From Xenorhabdus anantnagensis (lineage in GTDB: Bacteria > Pseudomonadota > Gammaproteobacteria > Enterobacterales > Enterobacteriaceae), in contig NZ_JAQRFN010000010.1 of assembly GCF_028598555.1 (NCBI RefSeq), positions 62,001 to 126,000 of the forward strand: 64,000 nucleotides of DNA, in the 5' to 3' direction. Position numbers and translations under genes: made by a program. The first letter of the stretch is position 1, and each line of letters opens with the position of its first letter. Shown here piece after piece: positions 46,201-56,753 of the stretch. The notes below the pieces were generated by a model. It was not told the origin of the DNA and did not search any database. It saw nothing but the letters and a program-made list of their open reading frames with translations.

Positions 46201-47179
46201 GTTTGGCTCCTCGCCCAGTTGCGCCCTCATCACGAATTTCACCACCTGAACCCGTCGCTGCGCCGGGCCAAGGCGAAATCGCTGTTGGATGGTTATGGGT
46301 TTCCACTTTCATCAAGATATGGGCTGGCTCTTGGTGGTAATCATAAATTCCAGTGGCAGAATCAGGAAAAAAGCGGCCAACATGAGAACCTTCCATAACA
46401 GCCGCGTTATCTTTATAAGCAGAAAGCACATAATCCGGCGTCTGTTCAAATGTATTTTTGATCATTTTGAACAAAGACTTGGTTTGAGTCTTGCCATCAA
46501 TAATCCAATCTGCATTGAAAATTTTGTGGCGACAATGTTCAGAATTTGCCTGAGCAAACATATAGAGTTCAACATCCGTTGGATTACGTCCCAACGTCTG
46601 AAAAGCGCTCATCAGATAGTCCATTTCATCCGCAGCCAGAGCCAATCCCAGTTCAATATTTGCCGCTTCCAGTGCTGCCCGCCCTGATTGCAGGATATCA
46701 ATCTGTTTCAACGGCGCAGGTTGCTGGTGAGAAAATAGGGCTTCAGCCTGTTCAAGCTGAGTGAACACACTTTCCATCATGCGATCATGCAATAATGCCG
46801 ACAACGTTTGCCATTGCCCAGCATCCATTCCGGTACTCAGAATATAATAGGCAATTCCCCGTTCTAAACGGACAATCTGGCTCAGACCACAATTGTGAAC
46901 AATTTCTGTCGCTTTCGATGACCAAGGAGATATCGTGCCCGGACGAGGCGTAACTAATATTAGTTGTCCTTTAGGCTCAAGTTCGGCCAGAGAGGGACCA
47001 TATTTTAATAATTTATTTAATTTCTCTTGTTCATCTTCTGTAATTGGGGCGTTAACCTCTGCAAAATGCACATATTCTGCATAAATTTCGGTAACAGGGA
47101 GATGGTTATCTTGACACTGGGAAAGGAGCTTAGTGATACGAAATGCTGATAAAGCAGGTGAGCCACGCAGAATTTCCAT
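43292..47179 (-). CDS. purL: Phosphoribosylformylglycinamidine synthase
   Basis: 1295 residues from ATG 47179, which gives the family start [14 protein letters not shown] and the same length as E. coli PurL; the frame extends to 47239. Fourth step of purine synthesis, FGAR to FGAM with glutamine and ATP. An N-terminal linker domain is followed by two AIR-synthase-like halves ([31 protein letters not shown]) and a C-terminal class I glutaminase with GVCNGCQM (catalytic Cys) and MMPHPER (catalytic His). A PurR box lies upstream. Confidence 0.97.
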   Translation of the reverse strand: MEILRGSPALSAFRITKLLSQCQDNHLPVTEIYAEYVHFAEVNAPITEDEQEKLNKLLKYGPSLAELEPKGQLILVTPRPGTISPWSSKATEIVHNCGLSQIVRLERGIAYYILSTGMDAGQWQTLSALLHDRMMESVFTQLEQAEALFSHQQPAPLKQIDILQSGRAALEAANIELGLALAADEMDYLMSAFQTLGRNPTDVELYMFAQANSEHCRHKIFNADWIIDGKTQTKSLFKMIKNTFEQTPDYVLSAYKDNAAVMEGSHVGRFFPDSATGIYDYHQEPAHILMKVETHNHPTAISPWPGAATGSGGEIRDEGATGRGAKPKAGLVGFSVSNLRIPGFEQPWEEDFGKPDRIVSALDIMLEGPLGGAAFNNEFGRPALLGYFRTYEEEVYSHNGTELRGYHKPIMLAGGIGNIREEHVQKGDISVGAQLIVLGGPSMNIGLGGGAASSMTSGQSDADLDFASVQRDNAEMERRCQEVIDSCWQLGDKNPILFIHDVGAGGLSNAMPELVSDGGRGGRFELRNILNDEPGMSPLQLWCNESQERYVLAVAPEQLSLFEDICRRERAPYAVIGEATEERHLLLNDNHFDNQPINMPLDVLLGKTPKMLKNAQVLQAQGQNLDRRDIDLAEAVKRVLHLPAVAEKTFLITIGDRSITGMVARDQMVGPWQIPVADCAVTTASLDSYYGEAMSIGERAPIALLNFAASARMAVGEALTNIASAYIQDLKRVKLSANWMSASGHAGEDAGLYAAVKAVGEELCPALGLTIPVGKDSMSMKTRWSQNGEVREMTSPLSLVISAFARVEDVRRTVTPELSIEDDNALLLIDLGKGQNALGGTALAQVYRQLGDKTADVRSVEQLAGFFNAIQHLISEQKLLAYHDRSDGGLLVTLAEMAFAGHCGLHIDISAFDEDILAALFNEELGAVIQIRETDREQVENLLAECGLSGCVHYLGKAQAGDDFVISSDNMEVYRQNRSTLRLWWAETTWQMQRLRDNPECADQEHQAKQDVNDPGLNVKLSFDPAEDIAACYISKQARPRVAVLREQGVNSHVEMAAAFHRAGFEAVDVHMSDLLDGRITLDQFQTLVACGGFSYGDVLGAGEGWAKSILFNSRVRDDFAGFFARSDTLTLGVCNGCQMISNLHDLIPGTEHWPRFVRNRSERYEARFSLVEIANSPSLFLKDMVGSRLPIAVAHGEGQVEFRNSLSLMELEKHQQVALRFVDNYGSVTENYPVNPNGSVNGITSVTSLDGRVTVMMPHPERVFRTVSNSWHPKEWGEDSPWMRIFRNARKQLG

Positions 47180-47264
47180 AATAATAGGTTCTCTCATCTT
47201 AGAAGCAAAGCCTGACTGACGCCTCAGGGGAAACTGCAAGCATTATAGAGGAATGTTTCTTTCG

Positions 47265-47280
47265 ACGAAACCGTTTGCGT
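47265..47280. promoter_or_regulatory. PurR box of purL
   Basis: On the minus strand ACGCAAACGGTTTCGT matches the PurR consensus ACGCAAACGTTTTCGT at 15 of 16 positions. It lies 85-101 bases before the purL start. Represses purL when hypoxanthine or guanine is plentiful. Confidence 0.85.
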
Positions 47281-47445
47281 GGTTATTTATCAAGCCAACA
47301 ATACACTCATTGAAGTGCCAAAACTGATTTAATAAGGTTGCACATCCGCATTTTGTTACGCAAAATTCTCGATTACTGGAAATTTAACCATGATATCATC
47401 TTGCATTTCACGCGGGGCTCAATCGTTCTGGAAAGAGATAACTAT

Positions 47446-48924
47446 TTGAATAAAGTAAAGATAAATTATTTTGTTATCGTGATTATCGCGCTCCTCTCAG
47501 CGGCTATTATTGGTCTCAATATCAATTGGTCCAATAAACAGCAGGAGCAAATAAACAAAATTCTGGCACGAGGAGAGTTACGAGTGAGCACTATTAGCTC
47601 CCCTCTAATCTCTCTTAACAGTAAAAATGAACTAACGGGGTTCGACTATGAACTAGCCAAGCAGTTTGCTGATTATCTGGGAGTTAAACTTGTCATCAAG
47701 TTTCGTTCTAATATTAACCAGCTTTTTGAAGACTTAGAAAACGATAAAGCCGATTTTTTAGCTGCTGGACTTATCTATGATAAAGACAGGCTGGATCAAA
47801 CACGCACTGGCCCTACTTACACTACGGTCGGACAACTACTGGTTTATCGTAAGGGGGCAACACGCCCACGCTCGTTTAGCGACTTAAAAGGCAAATTAAT
47901 CGTCACGGCAGGTTCTACCCACGTCAGCGAACTGAAAAAGTGGAAAGAAAAGTCTTATCCTGAGTTAACCTGGGAAGAAACGTCACACGAAAATACACAA
48001 CAATTGCTTGAACAACTCTCTGAAGGGAAAATCGACTATACAATTAGCGATTCCATCAGTTTAGCCTTGCAACAGCGCATTTACCCCAATCTGGCCATTG
48101 CTTTTGATGTCAGTGTAGAGCGTCCCCTGACTTGGTATTTAAAACGCAATGGCGATTATAGCCTCCACTCCGCTATGCTTGATTTTTTCAATGACTTGGC
48201 TAAAAAAAACACCATCGCGCAGTTACAAGAAAAGTATTTCAACCATGTTGGTTCATTCAATTATTTAGATACCATTTCATTGATTCGCGCCATCAATAAA
48301 CGTTTGCCAATATATCAGCCAATTTTTCAAAAATACGCAGGTGCGCTTGATTGGCATTTAGTCGCGGCCATCGCGTGGCAAGAATCGCATTGGGACCCAT
48401 TGGCGACTTCACCCACTGGCGTTCGTGGTCTGATGATGCTTACTCGTCCGACAGCAAAATGGGTAGGGGTCAACGATCGGCTCGATCCAGAAGAGAGCGT
48501 AAGGGGAGGAGTCGCTTATCTGAACCATCTGATAGAGCGTATGCCAAAAACCATTCCTGAGGATGAGCGTATCTGGTTTGCCCTCGCAGCTTACAACATA
48601 GGATATGGGCACGTCCTTGATGCTCGTAAATTAACTGTTGAACAAAAAGGTAATCCAAATAGCTGGGTCGATGTTAAAACTCGTCTTTTGCTGCTCAGCA
48701 ATAAAAAATACTACCCCAAGACTGCAAATGGTTATGCTCGTGGTCATGAAGCTTATCTATATGTTGAAAATATTAAACGTCATCATGCGAGTCTGGAAGG
48801 ATACCTTAGTGCAAAAGCCAGACGCGAGAAAACAGAGGAAAATGACAAAGTGGAGGATGCCAAATTGAAAAGCACTCACGCTGAATCTCACGAAAAAGCG
48901 CCGGAGAATAAAACACCGGCGTAA
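47446..48924 (+). CDS. mltF: Membrane-bound lytic transglycosylase F
   Basis: 492 residues if started at TTG 47446, where the sequence (L)NKVKINYFVIVIIALL lines up with E. coli MltF MKKLKINYLFIGILALL and a GGAAAGAG lies upstream; an ATG-like extension to 47338 has no family match. N-terminal signal/anchor, then an SBP_bac_3-like regulatory domain (about 40-260), then the SLT domain with catalytic Glu in AIAWQESHWDPLATSPTGVRG's family motif WQESHW, and LAAYNIGYGHVLDA. Cleaves peptidoglycan to 1,6-anhydromuropeptides at the outer membrane. Divergent from purL as in E. coli. Confidence 0.93.
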   Translation: MNKVKINYFVIVIIALLSAAIIGLNINWSNKQQEQINKILARGELRVSTISSPLISLNSKNELTGFDYELAKQFADYLGVKLVIKFRSNINQLFEDLENDKADFLAAGLIYDKDRLDQTRTGPTYTTVGQLLVYRKGATRPRSFSDLKGKLIVTAGSTHVSELKKWKEKSYPELTWEETSHENTQQLLEQLSEGKIDYTISDSISLALQQRIYPNLAIAFDVSVERPLTWYLKRNGDYSLHSAMLDFFNDLAKKNTIAQLQEKYFNHVGSFNYLDTISLIRAINKRLPIYQPIFQKYAGALDWHLVAAIAWQESHWDPLATSPTGVRGLMMLTRPTAKWVGVNDRLDPEESVRGGVAYLNHLIERMPKTIPEDERIWFALAAYNIGYGHVLDARKLTVEQKGNPNSWVDVKTRLLLLSNKKYYPKTANGYARGHEAYLYVENIKRHHASLEGYLSAKARREKTEENDKVEDAKLKSTHAESHEKAPENKTPA

Positions 48925-48990
48925 TCTGAAAAACCTAAGCCATAGCTGATCTTATAACCGCGATTGAATTAAACTGTAACTGTCAATTAA

Positions 48991-49533
<543 letters not shown>

Positions 49534-49552
49534 TTATGAAAATTCCGCTTAT

Positions 49553-49617
49553 TATACTCAATCGGTTTCGAGTTGCAGCGCACCAACAAAGCCATAACTT
49601 GAAAGGCGAAAGGTATA
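49553..49617. repeat. Shortened ERIC element between tadA and alkA
   Basis: TATACTCAATCGGTTTCGAG starts one end and AACTTGAAAGGCGAAAGGTATA is the other, the reverse of the ERIC left end. Inserted in the opposite orientation to the element at 40925, with the centre missing. Confidence 0.65.
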
Positions 49618-49791
49618 ACGGGGTCATACTCATATTGCTCGCTCAGCTCAATTTGCTGGTTCAGCCTGAATCTCATCAAGAAAAGCATCAAGAAATAATT
49701 TCATGCGCTCTGTCCTTTCGCTTGCCAGCCGCCTTGTAGCTTTAAGAAAAACGCCTTATGAGGGATTGGAAGGTATTAAATCCTTTTGTTA

Positions 49792-50697
49792 TCAATATCC
49801 ACTACTGGATTGCTGCCGCCATAAGTGCGCCCCGACCAACGCCTTCCAGGGAGAGAAATCTGCCAGCCATTTTTCTGCCTGCTCAGCGCTAACTTTGTCT
49901 TCCTGCCTGAGCAGATGTTGGAGATTACGCCTTACGGCAACATCACCATGCAATGAGCCATCCAAGTAATTGAATCCCCGTAGCAGGGCATAATTAATTG
50001 TCCACATACCAATGCCCTTAATGACAAGCAAGCTATCCGTCAATCGCTCCACTCCATCTTCTCTCTCTGGAATGTTTAGCTCCATTACACCAGAATCAAT
50101 GAGTTGGCAAACATTCAATAAAGCATTGGCCTTAGCCACAGAAAAACCACACTGGCGTAGCTCATGTTCTGAACATTGCATCACCTGCTTATGATTTGGG
50201 TGGCATAATAATCCTGAAGAGTGCGGGATACCCACAGCCTGAATAAAACGCCGCCTAATGGAAATTGCTGCACTTAAACTAATTTGTTGTCCGATAATCG
50301 CCCAACTAAGAGCTTCAAATGGTGTTGCAGATTGGTAAATTCGTAAACCCGCTTGCCTGGTAACCAACTCTCCAATAACGGGATGTTCTTGATATACGGA
50401 TTCGAATACTTCAACAGATTGTTTCAAACCAAGCATATGTGAAGCCAGAGCCGATAACGCTTCATGTTGTGAAGAACAAACTTTATCACCATCAATATCA
50501 AGCTGTATTTTTGCTCTATTTTTTTCAATTTCAATTGTCAAGAGAGCTGGTTTTTCATGCCAAATAATCCCTTTTTTAATTTGATTTTGTTGTACGGTTT
50601 CAGAAATGCCCATTTCATCCCTTTGATGAAAGGCTAAAAAGTCCCTCATATGATAATTATTGGGTAATATAATTTCCGTTAAACAGCTTGCTTTCAT
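49792..50697 (-). CDS. alkA: DNA-3-methyladenine glycosylase II (AlkA family)
   Basis: 301 residues. HhH-GPD base-excision glycosylase. An N-terminal AlkA-type beta domain is followed by the helix-hairpin-helix VIKGIGMWTINYALLRGF and the catalytic Asp in LDGSLHGDVAVRR (about 253). Removes alkylated bases such as 3-methyladenine. In E. coli alkA is elsewhere, so this is a rearranged or acquired position at the pgpC/yfhH site. Low similarity to E. coli AlkA in the N-terminus leaves room for a YfjP-like relative. Confidence 0.85.
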   Translation of the reverse strand: MKASCLTEIILPNNYHMRDFLAFHQRDEMGISETVQQNQIKKGIIWHEKPALLTIEIEKNRAKIQLDIDGDKVCSSQHEALSALASHMLGLKQSVEVFESVYQEHPVIGELVTRQAGLRIYQSATPFEALSWAIIGQQISLSAAISIRRRFIQAVGIPHSSGLLCHPNHKQVMQCSEHELRQCGFSVAKANALLNVCQLIDSGVMELNIPEREDGVERLTDSLLVIKGIGMWTINYALLRGFNYLDGSLHGDVAVRRNLQHLLRQEDKVSAEQAEKWLADFSPWKALVGAHLWRQQSSSGY

Positions 50698-50753
50698 CAG
50701 AGCAACTCCAGAGATACACAGTATTAAGATAATTATCTAACAGACTTTAAATT

Positions 50754-50773
50754 TATACCCTTCGTCTTTCAAG
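50754..50773. repeat. ERIC end fragment at a gene terminus
   Basis: TATACCCTTCGTCTTTCAAG is identical to the left end of the full ERIC at 40925-40946 apart from its outermost bases. The rest of the element is missing. It overlaps the stop codon of the gene at 50769. Confidence 0.75.
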
Positions 50774-51413
50774 CAATATCTTCAATTTTACATTTAACCA
50801 ATTCTTCATTTAAACATTTTATTTGATATCTTGACGGACTCAATAATAATAGATAGATACCCATTCCCATAAATAAAATCATACTTAAAATCACCAAAAA
50901 TAAATCCAAAGCACTCCCAGCCGTATTATTCAAGACACCTGCTTTTAATAAAAACACAACCAACACAGAAAATGCCAATGTGAAGAAATATACTGAAAAT
51001 ATCTTTTCAAACCAATAACTAACATAATAAAAAGAGCCAATATTGACTTGAACTACGCCAGAATTTAAAACAGTAAATGATCTCAATTTCCTGAGGCTAT
51101 CTATACACTCTGAACTCAATCCATCTTGTTTCAGCTTGATAAAGATACTCCTAAATTTATCAGATTTTATTTTCGTGATATCGAACATTATCTCAGATGC
51201 AATTTCGTATTTAATATAGTTTTTACTTTGTTCATCCAAATAAGCATTATACTCATTTAGATACTTAATATACTTTATTGCTCTTCTCTCTCTAAAAACA
51301 CTTACGTCTGCATAAAGTTTCTTTAATATAGATAAGATAATACCAATAAAAGTCCCAATAGATCCCAAGACTTTCACGATATCATTACCATGTTTTACGA
51401 TGTATTCAATCAT
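50769..51413 (-). CDS. Unknown protein with three membrane segments
   Basis: 214 residues. Membrane segments at about 13-30 (VLGSIGTFIGIILSILKKLY), 132-155 and 166-190, with a soluble helical domain at 35-120 rich in Lys/Tyr. I do not recognise the family. The TGA stop (50769-50771) is inside the ERIC fragment at 50754-50773, so the original C-terminus may have been replaced. AT-rich, unlike neighbouring core genes. Probably acquired, in the region where E. coli has pgpC and yfhH. Confidence 0.6.
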   Translation of the reverse strand: MIEYIVKHGNDIVKVLGSIGTFIGIILSILKKLYADVSVFRERRAIKYIKYLNEYNAYLDEQSKNYIKYEIASEIMFDITKIKSDKFRSIFIKLKQDGLSSECIDSLRKLRSFTVLNSGVVQVNIGSFYYVSYWFEKIFSVYFFTLAFSVLVVFLLKAGVLNNTAGSALDLFLVILSMILFMGMGIYLLLLSPSRYQIKCLNEELVKCKIEDIA

Positions 51414-51486
51414 GTTTTTACTCTAAAGAATATAAAGCATACTTAAGTATAGGCCATGATAAATGAACTGGATCGCTTTCTGATCT

Positions 51487-51627
51487 ATGAATAAAAACTC
51501 TTCATCAGTGCTACTGAAAGAGCACAAAACTCCGAAAGCAGTCCATTGCATTGATGCTAATCAAACAGATAAAGACACTCTTAATCGCTGTGAAAATCCC
51601 AGATGTGCTAACATACGCCCCAGATAG
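51487..51627 (+). pseudogene. Small zinc-ribbon-like coding fragment
   Basis: 46 codons from ATG 51487 to TAG 51625. The peptide contains LLKEHKTPKAVHCIDANQ and then NRCENPRCAN, i.e. a Cys-x4-Cys pair plus an earlier Cys, which looks like the first half of a zinc-ribbon domain. I recall similar N-termini in uncharacterised enterobacterial proteins but cannot name a family. There is no good ribosome site and the frame ends where the second metal-binding half should follow. Probably a relic. Confidence 0.3.
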
Positions 51628-51725
51628 TTTTCTTTGTAAAATGCTTTTCTTTGCGAAATATTCATCTTTATAAGATATATTGTATGAAATAATAAAGGAC
51701 AATCTAGAGCAACAAATCAGGAAGA

Positions 51726-52032
<307 letters not shown>

Positions 52033-52034
52033 AC

Positions 52035-52415
52035 TTAACTTTCCAATATCACTGTCGCACAAGCATAACGTCGTTCATCTGCCAGTGTGACATGGATGGA
52101 TTTGACATTCAGTTTGTTAGCCAGCGCTTCAGCCTCTCCATGAAGTTTTAACATGGGTTTCCCCAGAGGATCATTAATCACTTCAAACTGGTTAAAGGCC
52201 AATCCATTGCGGATGCCTGTTCCAAGCGCTTTGGCTGCCGCTTCCTTAACTGCGAAGCGCTTCGCCAAAAAACGGATAGGCTGGTTATGTTGTTGATATT
52301 GTTGCCACTCTCCGGCGCTCAGAACACGCCTTGCCAGACGTTCGCCTGAACGCCCGACAATTTCTTCAATACGGGATATTTCAACAATATCTGTGCCTAA
52401 TCCAATAATGGCCAT
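52035..52415 (-). CDS. acpS: Holo-[acyl-carrier-protein] synthase
   Basis: 126 residues. Transfers 4'-phosphopantetheine from CoA to [18 protein letters not shown] (Mg-binding Asp) and [16 protein letters not shown] (Glu/Lys) are both intact. The ATG shares one base with the pdxJ stop (TAATG), so translation is coupled. Confidence 0.96.
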   Translation of the reverse strand: MAIIGLGTDIVEISRIEEIVGRSGERLARRVLSAGEWQQYQQHNQPIRFLAKRFAVKEAAAKALGTGIRNGLAFNQFEVINDPLGKPMLKLHGEAEALANKLNVKSIHVTLADERRYACATVILES

Positions 52416-53146
52416 TAACGGCGCGCTTCCCGCAACAAAGTTTTCATATCTGCAACAGCGGCAGACAAACCACTGAATACAGCGCGGCCAATAATGGCGT
52501 GCCCTATATTTAGTTCATAAATTTCAGGTAAAGCTGCAATACGCTGCACATTGTGATAAGTCAATCCATGACCGGCGTTGACTTTTAGGCCCTTAGCGGC
52601 CGCGTAGGTAGCCGCTTCTTTGATACGCTGAAATTCTTTTTCTTGCTGTATCTCATTCTCTGCATCAGCATATGCACCAGTATGAATCTCGATAAATGGT
52701 GCTCTGACTTCAACAGCTGCATCGATTTGTTGGTGATCCGCATCAATGAACAAAGACACCAAAATTCCCGCTTCTGATAAAGTTTTAACAGCCGCAGCAA
52801 TGTGCTCCTTTTGCCCAAACACATCCAATCCCCCTTCGGTTGTTACCTCTTGACGCTTTTCAGGTACTAAACAACAGAAAACAGGTTTGATTTGGCAAGC
52901 AATCCCCACCATCTCATCTGTTACCGCCATTTCAAGGTTCATACGGGTTTGAATTGTTCTTTCTAATAATTGAACATCTCTGTCAGTAATATGGCGGCGA
53001 TCTTCACGCAGGTGAACCGTTATACCATCAGCTCCCGCCTGCTCTGCAACAAATGCAGCCTGAACCGGATCGGGATATTGTGTCCCACGGGCATTACGTA
53101 AGGTTGCAATGTGATCAATGTTGATACCTAACAATACCTCAGCCAT
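52415..53146 (-). CDS. pdxJ: Pyridoxine 5'-phosphate synthase
   Basis: 243 residues from ATG 53146 ([18 protein letters not shown]; the frame extends to 53167). TIM-barrel enzyme condensing 1-deoxyxylulose 5-phosphate with 3-amino-2-oxopropyl phosphate. [14 protein letters not shown] and [11 protein letters not shown] contain active-site residues. Part of the conserved recO-pdxJ-acpS group. Confidence 0.96.
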   Translation of the reverse strand: MAEVLLGINIDHIATLRNARGTQYPDPVQAAFVAEQAGADGITVHLREDRRHITDRDVQLLERTIQTRMNLEMAVTDEMVGIACQIKPVFCCLVPEKRQEVTTEGGLDVFGQKEHIAAAVKTLSEAGILVSLFIDADHQQIDAAVEVRAPFIEIHTGAYADAENEIQQEKEFQRIKEAATYAAAKGLKVNAGHGLTYHNVQRIAALPEIYELNIGHAIIGRAVFSGLSAAVADMKTLLREARR

Positions 53147-53214
53147 TTTTAGCTCCTGCAATAACATAAGATTTAGTAAAGTCTACACTCTTCATCATGA
53201 AAAAGTGGCCTACT

Positions 53215-53952
53215 TTAGTTTTCATTTTTCTTGTTGGGGTTATCAGTTTTTTTACGTGCGAATTGACGAAATAGTTCACGGCTTTTTAACGGTTTTCCTC
53301 CCAAATAAGGCTTTAAAGCAATGCGAGTAAAACGTTTTGCCGCTTTCAAAGTCGTGTGATCAGGAAATTCGCCAATTGCCAACGCCTTTAGTTCATAACC
53401 AGTAAAGCTGTAGTGATCCACAACCAAACTGGCAGTAAACCCTTTTTCTTCACGATAACGGTAAGTCATTGTATCCGCTACAGGTTCACCACTTCCTGCA
53501 CAGTGAAGATAATCTACACCGTATCCCATATTGGTTAGTAACGCTAATTCCAAACGACGCAATGCATACTCCGGCGTATATTCACTCGCCGCAAGAATTT
53601 GTAAACATTGGAGATAATCAAAAAAAAGTGCGGGATATGCCGTTCCTTGCTCAAGGACTCGGGACAAAAGCTCATTCACATACAAACCGCTGTAGAGCAC
53701 ACTTCCCGATAAGGGGAGAACCAATGAAATAGGCTCTGCATCTCTTAATGTCTTGATTTCCCCCCGCCCACTCCAACGAATGAGCAGCGGGGTGAAAGGC
53801 TGCAAGCAACCTTTTAGATTGGAGCGACGGCTGCGTGCCCCTTTCGCCAATACTCGTATGCGCCCTTCATTTTCAGTAAATATATCCAGTAGCAAACTGG
53901 TCTCACTGTAAGGGCGCCCATGAAGCACAAAGGCTCTCTGCCAGCCGTCCAC
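53215..53952 (-). CDS. recO: DNA repair protein RecO
   Basis: 245 residues. N-terminal OB fold ([28 protein letters not shown]), helical middle, C-terminal region lacking the zinc-finger cysteines, as in enterobacteria. Loads RecA with RecR at gaps. Starts 9 bases after era. Confidence 0.95.
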   Translation of the reverse strand: MDGWQRAFVLHGRPYSETSLLLDIFTENEGRIRVLAKGARSRRSNLKGCLQPFTPLLIRWSGRGEIKTLRDAEPISLVLPLSGSVLYSGLYVNELLSRVLEQGTAYPALFFDYLQCLQILAASEYTPEYALRRLELALLTNMGYGVDYLHCAGSGEPVADTMTYRYREEKGFTASLVVDHYSFTGYELKALAIGEFPDHTTLKAAKRFTRIALKPYLGGKPLKSRELFRQFARKKTDNPNKKNEN

Positions 53953-53961
53953 ATATTAGCC

Positions 53962-54867
53962 TTATAAGTCGTCGATGTAACCGAGGCTGCGAAGCGCCCG
54001 TTCATCATCAGCCCAACCAGCTTTCACTTTTACCCACAATTCTAAGTGGACTTTCATATCAAACAGCTTTTCCATATCTTGACGGGCTTCTGTGCCAATC
54101 GTCTTGATTTTGCTGCCTTTATTACCAATCACCATTTTTTTCTGGCCATCACGCTCAACCAGAATCAAACCGTGGATCGTATAACCACCCCGTTCATTGA
54201 CAACAAATTGCTCAATTTCGACTGTCACAGAATATGGGAGTTCATCACCCAAAAAACGCATCAGTTTTTCACGGATGATTTCTGATGCCATAAAACGCTG
54301 TGAACGATCGGTGATGTAATCTTCAGGGAAATGATGCTCTGCCTGTGGTATATGGTCACGCACTAATTTGGCAATAGTATCAACATTCATGCCTTTTTCC
54401 GCACTAACCGGCACAACATCGATAAAATTCATCTGCTGGCTGAGAAAACCGATATGTGGCAGAAGAATAGTTTTATCTGTCACATTGTCCACTTTGTTAA
54501 TAGCCAGTAAGACAGGGCAACGTAAATGGCGCAACTTGTTCACCACCATTTCATCATCAGGTGTCCAGTGCGTACCTTCCACAACAAAAATAACCAGTTC
54601 TACATCACCAATAGAGCTGCTCGCCGCACGGTTCATCAATCGGTTGATTGCACGCTTTTCTTCAATATGAAGACCCGGTGTATCAACATAGATGGTTTGG
54701 TAAGCTCCTTCCGTATGAATCCCCATGATGCGATGTCGCGTCGTTTGAGGTTTACGGGAAGTGATAGATACTTTCTGACCCAATAACTGATTCAGTAAAG
54801 TTGATTTACCGACGTTGGGCCGACCGACTATTGCAACAAATCCGCAATAGTTTTTTTCTTCGCTCAT
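53962..54867 (-). CDS. era: GTPase Era
   Basis: 301 residues. G1 [14 protein letters not shown]3 DTPG, G4 NKVD, then a C-terminal KH domain ([11 protein letters not shown]) that binds the 3' end of 16S rRNA during 30S maturation. Overlaps rnc by 4 bases (ATGA). Confidence 0.97.
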   Translation of the reverse strand: MSEEKNYCGFVAIVGRPNVGKSTLLNQLLGQKVSITSRKPQTTRHRIMGIHTEGAYQTIYVDTPGLHIEEKRAINRLMNRAASSSIGDVELVIFVVEGTHWTPDDEMVVNKLRHLRCPVLLAINKVDNVTDKTILLPHIGFLSQQMNFIDVVPVSAEKGMNVDTIAKLVRDHIPQAEHHFPEDYITDRSQRFMASEIIREKLMRFLGDELPYSVTVEIEQFVVNERGGYTIHGLILVERDGQKKMVIGNKGSKIKTIGTEARQDMEKLFDMKVHLELWVKVKAGWADDERALRSLGYIDDL

Positions 54868-55544
54868 TCAAGCTCCAGTTGTTTTAATGCTTGTTCCGCA
54901 GCCGCCTGTTCTGCCTTGCGGCGACTGGAACCGACTCCTCTGACCGGCTGTTCAAATCCACTGACCTGACAGTGAATTGTAAATTCCTGATCGTGTGCTT
55001 CCCCACGAACTTGAACAACCAGATATGTAGGCAATGGCAAATGACGCCCTTGCAAATATTCCTGTAAACGTGTTTTAGGATCTTTTTGCTTATCGCCCGG
55101 GCTAATTTCATTCAAACGAGTTTCATACCAATTCAGGATAATCTTTTCGATGGTCTGAATATCGCTATCAAGAAAAATAGCGCCAATTAAGGCTTCAATG
55201 CTATCCGCCAAAATGGATTCGCGACGATGCCCCCCACTTTTTAACTCACCCGGCCCCAGCCGCAGGCATTCACCTAATTCAAACTCTCTGGCCAATTCCG
55301 CCAATGTATTGCCACGCACCAATGTTGCTCGCATACGGCTCATATCCCCTTCATCAACACGGGGGAAACGATGGTAAAGCGCATTGGCAATGACAAAACT
55401 CAGGATTGAGTCACCAAGAAATTCCAGACGTTCATTATGCTTACTGCTGGCGCTGCGGTGAGTCAACGCTTGAAGCAACAAATCGTGCTGTTTAAAGGTA
55501 TATCCTAGCTTATGTTGTAACCGATTCGTTATTATGGAGTTCAT
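54864..55544 (-). CDS. rnc: Ribonuclease III
   Basis: 226 residues. Catalytic signature [16 protein letters not shown] with the acidic residues, and a C-terminal double-stranded RNA-binding domain ([18 protein letters not shown]). Processes rRNA precursors and structured mRNAs. First of the rnc-era-recO group. Confidence 0.97.
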   Translation of the reverse strand: MNSIITNRLQHKLGYTFKQHDLLLQALTHRSASSKHNERLEFLGDSILSFVIANALYHRFPRVDEGDMSRMRATLVRGNTLAELAREFELGECLRLGPGELKSGGHRRESILADSIEALIGAIFLDSDIQTIEKIILNWYETRLNEISPGDKQKDPKTRLQEYLQGRHLPLPTYLVVQVRGEAHDQEFTIHCQVSGFEQPVRGVGSSRRKAEQAAAEQALKQLELE

Positions 55545-55660
55545 GTGCTACCAATTCAGTTAGAATTCATCAAATAAAAGCACACGCAACAGACCTGTGA
55601 GGCTAGACCTATCTAGCAATATTCACCTTGCGGCAAACCTTACAAAACTGTTGCGTTTGC

Positions 55661-55698
55661 ACTGGCTCCCAAAGACATTCATCATCTTGGGAACCAGT
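55661..55698 (-). promoter_or_regulatory. Stem-loop in the lepB-rnc spacer
   Basis: ACTGG-C-TCCCAA (55661-55672) pairs with TTGGGA-A-CCAGT (55687-55698), 11 pairs with one mismatch. It lies 117 bases before the rnc start. In E. coli RNase III cuts a stem in its own leader; this hairpin is the candidate here, or else a lepB terminator. Confidence 0.5.
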
Positions 55699-55761
55699 CA
55701 TCTCGTTTGAAAGAATATTCTACACTGTGAGATAAATTAATGCTGCGCTAATATATAAATA

Positions 55762-56733
55762 TTAGTGAATTCCACCAATTCGACTAAAGCGCACGCCAGT
55801 AGGCCACTTGCCTTCCTGTTTTTCGAAACTCATCCAGATGGCGGTTGCACGACCTACCAGATTTTTCTCCGGGACAAATCCCCATGAACGGCTATCGTCA
55901 CTATTGTCACGGTTGTCGCCCATCGCGAAATATTGGCCTTTGGGAACGACCCAAGTACCAACTGACAAGCCATCTTGGCGGAAGCCAGGGATGCGTTGAA
56001 TTTCAGGAATGGTCAAAATATGGTGTGACACATTACCTAAATTTTCTTTTCTTTCATTCTGACGGAGAGTATTCGGCCCTAATGGATCATTAACGGGAAT
56101 TTGATAAACTCCACTTATACGAATCCCTTCTGACGTCACATCTTCTTTTATCGTCCATTCACTTGGGAATGTGTTCTTATAAGTAACAGGTAAATCCCCC
56201 TTGCATTCCGCATTCCAACCACAGCCCGGGTAAATCTGAAGCTCTTTTTTACTGTAATCGTAAACGATCTTATCTCCGGGCAAGCCAATGATTCGTTTTA
56301 CAAAATCTATGCTTGGGTTTTTCGGATATTTGAAAACAGCAACATCTCCACGCTTAGGCTCACCGGTTTTTATTAAGGTTGTTTGCGTAAGCGGGTCTTT
56401 TAAACCATAGGCAAATTTTTCAACCAGAATAAAATCCCCGATCAACAATGTCGGCATCATTGAACCAGAAGGGATCTGAAAAGGCTCATAAACAAAAGAA
56501 CGCAGAACCAACACAATGGCTAACACTGGAAAGACAGATGCAAGTGTTTCAACCCATGAAGGTTTGTTAAGCTCTTTAGCCAAAACTTCCTGACCTTCTG
56601 CGCCTGCCGCCTGTGCCTGAATGTGGGCAAGCTTTTTCTTACGTTCAGGAGCGAACTTGAATCGCTCCAGGCACCAGAGAATACCGGTGATTAACGTTGC
56701 TAACGTTAATACCAAGGCAAAAGTGTTAGCCAT
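55762..56733 (-). CDS. lepB: Signal peptidase I
   Basis: 323 residues. Two N-terminal membrane segments (about 3-22 and 60-78), catalytic Ser in PSGSMMPTLL (about 91), catalytic Lys in KRIIGLPGDK (about 146), and GDNRDNSDDSRSWG. Cleaves signal peptides on the periplasmic face. Follows lepA by 20 bases. Confidence 0.97.
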   Translation of the reverse strand: MANTFALVLTLATLITGILWCLERFKFAPERKKKLAHIQAQAAGAEGQEVLAKELNKPSWVETLASVFPVLAIVLVLRSFVYEPFQIPSGSMMPTLLIGDFILVEKFAYGLKDPLTQTTLIKTGEPKRGDVAVFKYPKNPSIDFVKRIIGLPGDKIVYDYSKKELQIYPGCGWNAECKGDLPVTYKNTFPSEWTIKEDVTSEGIRISGVYQIPVNDPLGPNTLRQNERKENLGNVSHHILTIPEIQRIPGFRQDGLSVGTWVVPKGQYFAMGDNRDNSDDSRSWGFVPEKNLVGRATAIWMSFEKQEGKWPTGVRFSRIGGIH

Positions 56734-56753
56734 TTAAGCTCCTTACGACCTCG

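Noticed and set aside
48899-48921. CGCCGG/CCGGCG inverted repeat at the mltF stop considered as a terminator
   Set aside because: Only 6 pairs, overlaps the last codons, and no T run follows.
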